This document shows positions 1-4,931 of a DNA stretch of 7,684 nt, piece by piece (positions within the stretch are counted from its first letter, which is position 1; every line of letters starts with the position of its first letter). The notes under the pieces are model-generated. The model searched no databases. It was not told the DNA's origin and was given only the letters and a program-made list of their open reading frames with translations. The translations under genes were made by a program, and so were the position numbers. The stretch spans positions 1-7,684 of the forward strand of contig DASSGZ010000118.1 of the NCBI GenBank assembly GCA_035693165.1. The letters are read 5' to 3'. Source of the DNA: JAICKM01 sp035693165 (GTDB lineage: Bacteria > Chloroflexota > Chloroflexia > QHBQ01 > JAICKM01).

Positions 1-540
1 GATGGTCGCGTTCCCGCTGCCCGCGTCCTCCAACGGCACGTTCTCGCCGCCGCCCTGGCGGGTAGCCTCCAGTTGGGCGCCCCGCCCGGTGCGCGCCTGG
101 TCGCGGGCGGCGCGCGCCCGCAGCCGCTGATCGACCAGCAGGTTCAGCAGGCGCTCGGTGGCCTGGCGCTCGGCGCGCGCCTGCACCTCGCCCATCTTCT
201 CGTCGTGGACCATCGCCACGGCGGCTTCGGTCAGGTCGCGGATGATCGACTCGACATCGCGCCCGACATAGCCCACCTCGGTGAACTTGGTGGCCTCGAC
301 CTTGAGGAACGGGGCATCGACCAGGCGGGCCACCCGGCGCGCGATCTCCGTCTTGCCGACCCCGGTCGGCCCGATCATCAAGATGTTTTTGGGAATGACC
401 TCGTCACGTAGCTCGGGGCTGAGCTGCCGGCGGCGGTAGCGATTGCGCAGGGCAATGGCGACCGCGCGCTTGGCCTCGGTCTGCCCCACGATATACTTAT
501 CTAATTCAGCGACGATCTGACGCGGCGTCAAATGTTCCAC
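1..540 (-). CDS. hslU: HslU (ClpY), ATPase subunit of the HslVU protease, N-terminal part only
   Basis: This is the AAA+ unfoldase that recognises, unfolds and feeds protein substrates into the HslV proteolytic chamber in the cytoplasm. About 180 N-terminal residues are present and the gene runs off the left edge. Visible motifs are the family N-terminus LTPRQIVAELDKYIVGQ (residues 4-20), Walker A GPTGVGKT (57-64), and the pore-loop motif GYVG (90-93) followed by RDVESIIRDL. The Glu/Arg/Ala-rich start of the intermediate (I) domain follows, from about residue 105. Walker B, sensor and C-terminal domains lie outside the window. I chose the GTG start at 540 because an AAGAGG ribosome site (548-553) sits 7 nt upstream and the protein then begins like other HslU. 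An in-frame ATG at 573 would add 11 residues but has no clear ribosome site. The gene lies 104 nt downstream of hslV in the same operon. Just upstream of the ribosome site is a small palindrome, GGCGGACCGCC (561-571). Identification is secure. Confidence 0.95.
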   Translation of the reverse strand, partial: MEHLTPRQIVAELDKYIVGQTEAKRAVAIALRNRYRRRQLSPELRDEVIPKNILMIGPTGVGKTEIARRVARLVDAPFLKVEATKFTEVGYVGRDVESIIRDLTEAAVAMVHDEKMGEVQARAERQATERLLNLLVDQRLRARAARDQARTGRGAQLEATRQGGGENVPLEDAGSGNATI

Positions 541-644
541 AGGCTTGCCTCTTAAGAAGGGGCGGACCGCCATGCAAGGCGACCCACGGGTTGGATACTA
601 GATATGCGGGAAAGCGCCGGCGACGCGGCGAGCGTGCAAGCGGC

Positions 645-1382
645 TTATTCGGCCGCCGGGACCCCGTTGGGAGCAGGCGCTCCCTCCGGTATTGGCGCCG
701 AACGAGCGCGCTTACGCGGCGCCCGCCGGGGTGCCGCGGGCGCCTCCGCCGTGGCTGCGACGGGAGTCTCCTCGATGGGCGGCTCCGCCGTCGCGGCTGT
801 CACCGGGTCTTCATGCACCCCCTCGGGATCGATGGTGTGCAGCGTAATCGACTCGTTGGTGAAAATGCAGAGACGCGCGGCAATGCCCAACGCGGTGCGC
901 GCAATGGTAGGGGCGTCCATATCCGTGTTGGCAAGCAGCGCCATCCCGGCCGCCAGCGCATACGGCCCGCCCGTGCCGATGGCGACAATGCCCTCGTCCG
1001 GCTCGATCACGTCGCCTTCGCCGGAGAGCAGCAATAGATTCTCGCCGTCGGCCACAATCAACTGGGCTTCCAGCCGCCGGAGATAGCGATCCGTGCGCCA
1101 CTCCTTGGTCAACTCGACAGCGGCTTTGCGAAGATTGCCCCGATGGCGCTCCAACTGGGCTTCAAACTTTTCAAAGAGCGTCAGGGCATCGGCCACCGCG
1201 CCCGCGAACCCGGCCAGTACGCGGTCCTGGTAGAGAGGCCGTAGCTTGCGCGCCGTGTGCTTCAGCACCACGTCGCCAATCGTCACCTGACCGTCGCCCG
1301 CCATCGCGACACGCCCATCCTTTTGCACCGCGATAATCGTCGTCGCGTGTGCCCGCGGCGGACCTTCCTTCCGGTCGTACAT
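645..1382 (-). CDS. hslV: HslV (ClpQ/CodW-like), proteolytic subunit of the HslVU protease
   Basis: This is an N-terminal-nucleophile peptidase that forms the double-hexamer chamber of HslVU and degrades proteins delivered by HslU. Counting the first Thr of HATT as mature residue 1 (residue 14 of the ORF), Asp17 and Lys33 fall exactly at the known catalytic positions, within AGDGQVTIG and HTARK. The wording HATTIIAVQ, HTARK and AGFAGAVADALTLFEKFEAQLE is closest to the Bacillus CodW subgroup. Three things are odd. First, 13 residues (MYDRKEGPPRAHA) precede the Thr, so processing or an unusual active N-terminus is required. Second, position 124, usually Ser in the GSGG motif, is Thr (GTGG). Third, the conserved fold ends near ORF residue 185 and is followed by about 60 Ala/Pro-rich residues with a basic patch (RRAPRKRAR). 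Family members usually have about 175-180 residues against 245 here. The ATG has a strong AAGGAG site 5 nt upstream. Identity is secure; the extensions are seen but their role is unknown. Confidence 0.95.
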   Translation of the reverse strand: MYDRKEGPPRAHATTIIAVQKDGRVAMAGDGQVTIGDVVLKHTARKLRPLYQDRVLAGFAGAVADALTLFEKFEAQLERHRGNLRKAAVELTKEWRTDRYLRRLEAQLIVADGENLLLLSGEGDVIEPDEGIVAIGTGGPYALAAGMALLANTDMDAPTIARTALGIAARLCIFTNESITLHTIDPEGVHEDPVTAATAEPPIEETPVAATAEAPAAPRRAPRKRARSAPIPEGAPAPNGVPAAE

Positions 1383-1387
1383 TATTA

Positions 1388-1393
1388 CTCCTT
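1388..1393 (-). promoter_or_regulatory. Ribosome binding site of hslV
   Basis: On the minus strand AAGGAG lies 5 nt before the ATG at 1382. It fixes the start so that the 13-residue N-terminal extension of HslV is part of the primary translation product. No other in-frame start lies between this ATG and the catalytic Thr. Confidence 0.85.
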
Positions 1394-1404
1394 GTAAAAC
1401 AGAC

Positions 1405-1436
1405 GGCGGGTATCGAACCAGCGCCCGGATCCCGCC
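1405..1436 (-). repeat. Stem-loop in the hslV 5' leader
   Basis: On the minus strand GGCGGGATC can pair with GATACCCGCC, giving a 9-bp stem with one bulged A and a loop of about 13 nt. The predicted transcript start is near 1441, so this hairpin begins about 5 nt from the mRNA 5' end and finishes about 11 nt before the ribosome site. It could stabilise the mRNA or tune translation. No run of T follows, so it is not a terminator. The function is inferred. Confidence 0.45.
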
Positions 1437-1447
1437 TTTCCTGGTTA

Positions 1448-1476
1448 ATTATACGGCCTGGAGAGGGTAAAAGCAA
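1448..1476 (-). promoter_or_regulatory. sigma70-type promoter of the hslVU operon
   Basis: On the minus strand the -35 hexamer TTGCTT (1471-1476) is separated by 17 bp from a perfect -10 TATAAT (1448-1453). The expected start is near 1441, leaving an untranslated leader of about 58 nt before the hslV ATG. No heat-shock CIRCE-type repeat is seen next to it, so regulation by HrcA is not indicated. Placement ahead of hslV fits well. Confidence rests on the exact -10 and ideal spacing. Confidence 0.75.
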
Positions 1477-1539
1477 GCAAACACCCTCAACCGGCCTGCT
1501 TCTATCACGTTAATGGAACGAAACATCACATCAATAGGG

Positions 1540-1660
1540 GCTTCTTACACGGCGGGCCACTCCCCGTACCCGCCACCCGGCGCGCCCCCGCAGGGACTGC
1601 GGCACGGGGTGTGCGACCCACCGAGGGAAATTCGGCGGCACCCGTAACCGGCCCCAGGGC
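1540..1660. repeat. GC-rich intergenic block with nested inverted repeats
   Basis: This lies inside a gene-free stretch of about 400 nt (1394-1800). CACTCCCCGT (1558-1567) and ACGGGGTGTG (1604-1613) form a 9/10-matched outer arm pair enclosing a perfect 6-bp hairpin CCGCAG-GGA-CTGCGG (1588-1602). A competing small hairpin GGGT-GTGCG-ACCC spans 1607-1619. It could be a structured RNA in the leader of the downstream plus-strand gene, a protein-binding region or a transcription block. I match it to no known RNA family, and GC-rich DNA forms such pairs easily. Confidence 0.35.
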
Positions 1661-1717
1661 ATCGGCCTTCCTATATAGCTGCCTATACTTATATATCGAT
1701 CCGCCTGCTCTATTTAC

Positions 1718-1760
1718 GGATGCGGGCGGGCAGCCGTTTCGCCGGCCCATGTCCGCATCC
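1718..1760 (+). repeat. Inverted repeat upstream of the cyclotransferase gene
   Basis: GGATGCGG (1718-1725) pairs perfectly with CCGCATCC (1753-1760). An inner GGGC (1728-1731) can pair with GCCC (1745-1748), giving a two-part stem. It sits just after an AT-rich patch (1671-1720, with CTATATAG, TATACT and ATATAT) that may contain the promoter of the plus-strand gene, although no -35/-10 pair is convincing. An operator or leader hairpin is possible. Confidence 0.35.
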
Positions 1761-1875
1761 TGGTATACGATCCGTGGATCTATCCCCACCTGATGAGGCC
1801 ATGGCACAATTTAAGCAGAAAGCGATAGCGGCGACAGCGGTGGCGAATCCGCACGCCGTTAGTGATGGGAAAGAC

Positions 1876-2421
1876 ATGGAAGACGTGATCTGGTATTTTG
1901 CCTACGGGGCCAATATGGCGCCGCACGGGCCGGCGGGGCGGCTCATCCGTCCCCGGCGCCAGGTGGGCGCGCGCCTCGACGGCTATACTCTGCGCTTCAC
2001 CCACCCCGGCATGCCGCCGCTGGAGCCGGTCTTCGCCAACATCGAGCCGTGTCCGGGCGGCGTGGTCCACGGCGTCGCCTGCCTCATCACCGCCGCCGAA
2101 GCCGGTATGCTCGACAGTCTGGAGATCGACTATGCGCGCCGGCCCGTGCGCGTGGGCCTGCACACCTGCGAACAGGTCACGGCCTATGCCTACGTCTCCA
2201 CGATCCCATGCAGCGAAAGCATTCCCTCGGCGCGCTACCTGGCCCTGCTCATCGCGGGCGCGCGCCGGTACCATCTGCCCGAAAGCCTGATTAGCCGCTG
2301 GGAACAGATCCAGGCTCAGGCCCCGCGCGCCCCCACCCGCACCATCTTCGCCAGTCCTGCCTGGCCCGCGCCGGTTCGTGAGAAGCCGGATCACCGGCCC
2401 CTCACGCCTACACGCCGCTGA
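1876..2421 (+). CDS. Gamma-glutamylcyclotransferase-like (GGCT/AIG2 fold) protein
   Basis: The protein (about 181 aa) has the gamma-glutamylcyclotransferase fold. Known members release 5-oxoproline from gamma-glutamyl amino acids or related gamma-glutamylamines in the cytosol. The substrate-binding loop reads YFAYGANM (residues 7-14). The region FANIEPCPGGVVHGVACLIT matches the family pattern of a VxG strand, and MLDSLEIDY (78-86) carries the expected catalytic Glu83 in the LDxxE motif. Length is close to human GGCT (188 aa). The ATG at 1876 puts the conserved strand at the N-terminus, as in the family, but its ribosome site (GGGAAAG) is weak. In-frame ATGs at 1801 (GAGG only 2 nt upstream) and 1720 would add 25 or 52 non-conserved residues. 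The gene is alone on its strand and ends 1 nt from the convergent aminotransferase gene, with no terminator between. The fold is confident; the exact substrate cannot be read from sequence. Confidence 0.82.
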   Translation: MEDVIWYFAYGANMAPHGPAGRLIRPRRQVGARLDGYTLRFTHPGMPPLEPVFANIEPCPGGVVHGVACLITAAEAGMLDSLEIDYARRPVRVGLHTCEQVTAYAYVSTIPCSESIPSARYLALLIAGARRYHLPESLISRWEQIQAQAPRAPTRTIFASPAWPAPVREKPDHRPLTPTRR

Positions 2422-2422
2422 T

Positions 2423-3610
2423 CTACCGGCGCCAGGCGGCGAGCCGGTCGGCGGCGGCTTGCAGGGTTTGCGGATTCTTGGCGAAACAGAAGCGGGCCAA
2501 CTGCTGGGGCGGCGGCGTGTGGTAGAAGGCCGACGGGGGAATGGCCGCCACGCCGACCTCGGTGGTGAGGTAGCGGGCAAAGGCCGCGTCGTCCGCGAAG
2601 CCCAGGTGGGTCACGTCGCACATGATGAAGTAGGCGCCCTGCGGCTGCTGCGGGCGCAGGCCGGCCCGGTCGAGCGCGTCGTAGAGGAAGTCGCGCCGCG
2701 TGGCGTAGGCGGCCAGGAACTCGGCGTAATACCCGCGCCCCGGCGCCTCCTCGACGGCGGTCGCCATCGCCTCCTGCAACGGCGTCACCGAGCAAAAGAC
2801 GACAAACTGGTGCACCCGCCGGATCGCCTCGCTCAAGTCGGGCGGCGCGAAGGCATAGCCGATCTTCCAGCCGGTGAGGCTGAAGGTCTTCGAGGTGCTG
2901 CTGATCGTCACCGTCCTGTCGCGCAGGCCGGGCAGGGTCGCCAGCGGCACATGCCGGGCGGGCGGGAAGACGATATGCTCGTAGACCTCGTCGGTCACGG
3001 CGATCAGGTTATGCCGGCGGCAGAGATCGGCCACCGTCTCCAGTTCGGCGGGCGTGAAGACCTTGCCGGTGGGATTATGCGGCGTGTTGAGCAGGATCAG
3101 GCGCGTGCGGGGAGTGACGGCGGCCTCCAACGCCGCCGGGTCGAACCGCCAATCGGGCGCTTCCAGGCGGACGTAGCGCGCCGCGCCGCCGGCCATCGCG
3201 ATGCCCGGCACATAGGAGTCATAGCACGGCTCGAACACGATCACCTCGTCGCCGGGGTTTACCAGGGCCAGCATCGCCGCGAAGATCGCCTCCGTCGCCC
3301 CGCTGGTCACGGTGACTTCGCGGTCCGGGTCGTAGTCCAGGCCATAGGCGGCGGCTTCCTGGGCGGCCAGCGCCTGGCGCAGCCGCGGTGAGCCATGGCT
3401 GACGGCATACTGGTTCAGATCGGCGGCGATGGCCTGCTCGGCGGCCGCGCGGATCCACTCAGGCGAGGGGAAATCGGGGAAACCCTGCGACAGGTTCACG
3501 GCGCCATGGGCGCGGGCCAGGGCGCTCATTTCGCTGAAGATCGAGGTGCCGAAGCCGGCCACACGCGCGGCCATGCGCCCGGCGCCACGCAGATCGGTAT
3601 CGAGGCTCAT
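2423..3610 (-). CDS. PLP-dependent class I/II aminotransferase, methionine/kynurenine aminotransferase type
   Basis: A fold-type I aminotransferase of about 395 aa that moves an amino group from an amino acid to a 2-oxo acid using pyridoxal phosphate. From the ATG at 3610 the family marks are VNLSQGFPDFPSP (38-50), VTSGATEAIF (101-110), NTPHNPTGKVF (175-185), VTDEVYEH (205-212, with PLP-contacting Asp207 and Tyr210), and STSKTFSLTGWKIGYA (238-253) with the Schiff-base Lys241. ARFCFAKNP near the end holds the substrate carboxylate-binding Arg. The N-terminal wording, GWKIG and RFCFAK are typical of the YbdL methionine aminotransferase and kynurenine aminotransferase group rather than aspartate aminotransferase. 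The ATG at 3610 follows AGGAAGGA at good spacing; an ATG at 3625 would add five residues. It starts 26 nt after the response-regulator stop, so it is probably third in that operon. The preferred substrate is not readable from sequence. Confidence 0.9.
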   Translation of the reverse strand: MSLDTDLRGAGRMAARVAGFGTSIFSEMSALARAHGAVNLSQGFPDFPSPEWIRAAAEQAIAADLNQYAVSHGSPRLRQALAAQEAAAYGLDYDPDREVTVTSGATEAIFAAMLALVNPGDEVIVFEPCYDSYVPGIAMAGGAARYVRLEAPDWRFDPAALEAAVTPRTRLILLNTPHNPTGKVFTPAELETVADLCRRHNLIAVTDEVYEHIVFPPARHVPLATLPGLRDRTVTISSTSKTFSLTGWKIGYAFAPPDLSEAIRRVHQFVVFCSVTPLQEAMATAVEEAPGRGYYAEFLAAYATRRDFLYDALDRAGLRPQQPQGAYFIMCDVTHLGFADDAAFARYLTTEVGVAAIPPSAFYHTPPPQQLARFCFAKNPQTLQAAADRLAAWRR

Positions 3611-3636
3611 CCGTTCCTTCCTCATTAACAGCCGCC

Positions 3637-4095
3637 TTAGCGGCGGGGCGGCGGTCCAGCGCCGGCAGCGGTCAGCGCGGCCAGCAAGTGGTGGTGGGTA
3701 AAAGGCTTGAGCAGGAAGGCATCGGCCCCCTGATCGCGCCAGGCGGCCTCATCCAGCGGCAGGCCCGACATCAGCACGGCGCGCACCTCGCGGAAGCGAG
3801 GATCGGCGCGCAACAGTGCCAGCACCTCCGAGCCGCTGCGGCCCGGCATGCGGTTGTCGCAGATCACCGCGCCCACGCCCGCCTGCACCAGGTCGTCGGG
3901 CAGGCCGGGGCTGTTGGGGAAATGGGTGGCCTGGTATCCGTCCAGCTCCAGCAGCGTGCAGACCAGGCGCGCCGTCATGTAGTCGTCGTCGATCACGCCG
4001 ACACGGCGCAGCGAGCGAGGCGCCGCGTCGCCTGTATCCGGGAGCGCATCCGCCGGGGGATCAGAGGCCAAGATTCCACTCCTCGGCGGCGGCAT
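3637..4095 (-). CDS. Single-domain (REC) response regulator
   Basis: A receiver protein of about 152 aa with no output domain, probably switched by phosphorylation from a histidine kinase that is not in this window. After about 30 Pro/Ala/Asp-rich residues, the REC domain shows the acidic pair in VIDDD (Asp36/Asp37), the phospho-acceptor Asp80 in ICDNRMPG, the switch Ser110 in LMSG and the conserved Lys130 in LLKPF. All catalytic residues are therefore present. The ATG at 4095 is preferred because a GGGGAGG ribosome site lies about 9 nt upstream; ATGs at 4116 and 4131 are weaker. The start overlaps the end of the PATAN gene by 35 nt in another frame, which suggests coupled translation and a shared job. 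The missing output domain means it acts by protein contact, and the likely partner is the PATAN protein. REC identity is secure; the partnership is inferred. Confidence 0.92.
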   Translation of the reverse strand: MPPPRSGILASDPPADALPDTGDAAPRSLRRVGVIDDDYMTARLVCTLLELDGYQATHFPNSPGLPDDLVQAGVGAVICDNRMPGRSGSEVLALLRADPRFREVRAVLMSGLPLDEAAWRDQGADAFLLKPFTHHHLLAALTAAGAGPPPRR

Positions 4096-4792
4096 CGCGC
4101 TCCGCCTCCCCTTCATCGGGCGCCACCACAATCGCCAGTCCGAGCATCACCAGTTCGACGGCCACGCGCGTCACCGCCAGCACATCCATGCGCAGCAATT
4201 CCGCCAGGCGCACCAGGCTGATCGGTTCGGCCACGATGCGCGTCAGCACCTGCCACTGGTGCGGCTGGATGACCACTTCCCCCGCCGGCTGCGGGTGAAT
4301 GCCCACCCGGTGCCAGATGGTCGGGAAGAAGCGGCGCAACTCCTTCCAGCGGTCGAGCCAGAGCGTGGCGCGCACCTGGATCACCGGCAAGGTCAGGTTG
4401 ATGCTGCGCGGACCGGGTGGCACGCGGCGGAACTCGAACGTGCCGGTGTTCCAACTCAGCGCGTAGAACAGCGCCGGCAGGCCCTGGTCGTTGCCCAGCG
4501 TGGCGGCCACGACCTCCCCGTCTTCCAGGCCAATCGTGGCCGCCAACGCGCGGTTCTGCAGATAGAGCACCCCGGTGGCCTTCTGAAGATTCAGCAGCGA
4601 CAGGACGGCGCTGGGCGGGAAATAGCTCGTGGACCCGCTGAGCACGGGGCCGGGCAGCCGGCGCAGCGCGGTCATCTCGGTGCCGGGTTCCGGCGGCAGA
4701 TCGTGCGGAAACAGCGGCGCGGTATTGGCGCCTGCTTCAGCCTGGCGGGTGCCGGGGGGAATCGGACTGTTCCCATTCGCAAACGGATCCAC
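4061..4792 (-). CDS. PATAN (DUF4388) domain protein
   Basis: This protein of about 243 aa has a disordered Pro-rich N-terminus (1-45). A PATAN/DUF4388 domain follows (about 50-125), seen in LSGSTSYFPPSAVLSLLN, KATGVLYL, GLEDGEVVAATLG, ALFYALSWNTGTFEF. A C-terminal part (about 145-225) looks like a small winged-helix bundle (VLTRIVAEPISLVRLAELLRM). PATAN domains occur in bacterial signalling proteins, often joined to REC domains; in cyanobacteria PATAN-REC proteins bind the pilus motor ATPase PilB1 and steer phototaxis. No DNA-binding or enzymatic motif is seen. I place the start at GTG 4792, 7 nt after an AAGGAG site (4800-4805). The GTG at 4798 is only 1 nt from that site. The gene is first in a likely operon with the overlapping response regulator and the aminotransferase. 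The domain is fairly sure; the cellular role is not. Confidence 0.82.
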   Translation of the reverse strand: MDPFANGNSPIPPGTRQAEAGANTAPLFPHDLPPEPGTEMTALRRLPGPVLSGSTSYFPPSAVLSLLNLQKATGVLYLQNRALAATIGLEDGEVVAATLGNDQGLPALFYALSWNTGTFEFRRVPPGPRSINLTLPVIQVRATLWLDRWKELRRFFPTIWHRVGIHPQPAGEVVIQPHQWQVLTRIVAEPISLVRLAELLRMDVLAVTRVAVELVMLGLAIVVAPDEGEAERDAAAEEWNLGL

Positions 4793-4831
4793 GCGCACGC
4801 TCCTTCGTCAGCTACCAGGCGTGTAGTACCC

Positions 4832-4860
4832 TTGCCGTATAAGTGTCCTTGTATTATAGC
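4832..4860 (+). promoter_or_regulatory. Candidate promoter of the alpha/beta hydrolase gene
   Basis: TTGCCG (4832-4837), a 17-bp spacer and TATAGC (4855-4860) make a moderate sigma70-type promoter, with four of six matches in each hexamer. The start is expected near 4867, giving a leader of about 65 nt. Its -10 shares bases with the opposite-strand promoter for the PATAN gene, so the two cannot easily be open together. Confidence 0.5.
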
Positions 4861-4861
4861 A
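4853..4861 (-). promoter_or_regulatory. Extended -10 promoter of the PATAN-REC-aminotransferase operon
   Basis: On the minus strand TGCTATAAT is a perfect extended -10 (TGnTATAAT). No recognisable -35 lies at 16-18 bp; the sequence there is GC-rich and runs into a palindrome. Extended -10 promoters can work without a -35, or with an activator bound upstream. The expected start is near 4846, about 54 nt before the GTG start. Confidence 0.6.
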
Positions 4862-4879
4862 TATAGGAAGCGGATCGGC

Positions 4880-4895
4880 TCCGGCCGGGGCCGGA
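4880..4895. promoter_or_regulatory. 16-bp palindrome between divergent promoters, possible operator
   Basis: TCCGGCC-GG-GGCCGGA is a perfect inverted repeat with 7-bp arms and a 2-bp centre. It lies about 34-49 bp upstream of the predicted start of the PATAN operon, where its -35 is missing. It also lies about 13-28 bp downstream of the predicted start of the hydrolase gene. This placement would suit one dimeric regulator that activates leftward and represses rightward transcription. In RNA it could also form a short hairpin in the hydrolase leader. Function is inferred. Confidence 0.45.
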
Positions 4896-4931
4896 ATCGT
4901 CCGGGTGCAGCTTAGGGAAAGAGGAACGCCA

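Noticed and set aside
591..1101. Long open frames on the plus strand and in the other minus frame over the hslV gene
   Set aside because: They lie opposite or inside a clear HslV reading frame with conserved motifs. High-GC DNA lacks stops in the alternative frames. The translations are low-complexity with no family signature.
1409..1419. tRNA T-arm-like GGTTCGATACC on the minus strand in the hslV leader
   Set aside because: The flanks do not make a 5-bp T-stem, and no anticodon arm or acceptor stem can be found nearby. It is part of the leader stem-loop.
1660..1720. Promoter for the cyclotransferase gene in the AT-rich patch
   Set aside because: TATACT (1684-1689) and other -10-like hexamers exist, but none has a credible -35 or a correctly placed extended -10. 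I mention the patch but do not call a promoter.
1526..1807. Minus-strand open frame of 93 codons in the hslV upstream gap
   Set aside because: It has no ribosome site and no recognisable domain, and it spans inverted repeats and an AT-rich patch typical of regulatory DNA.
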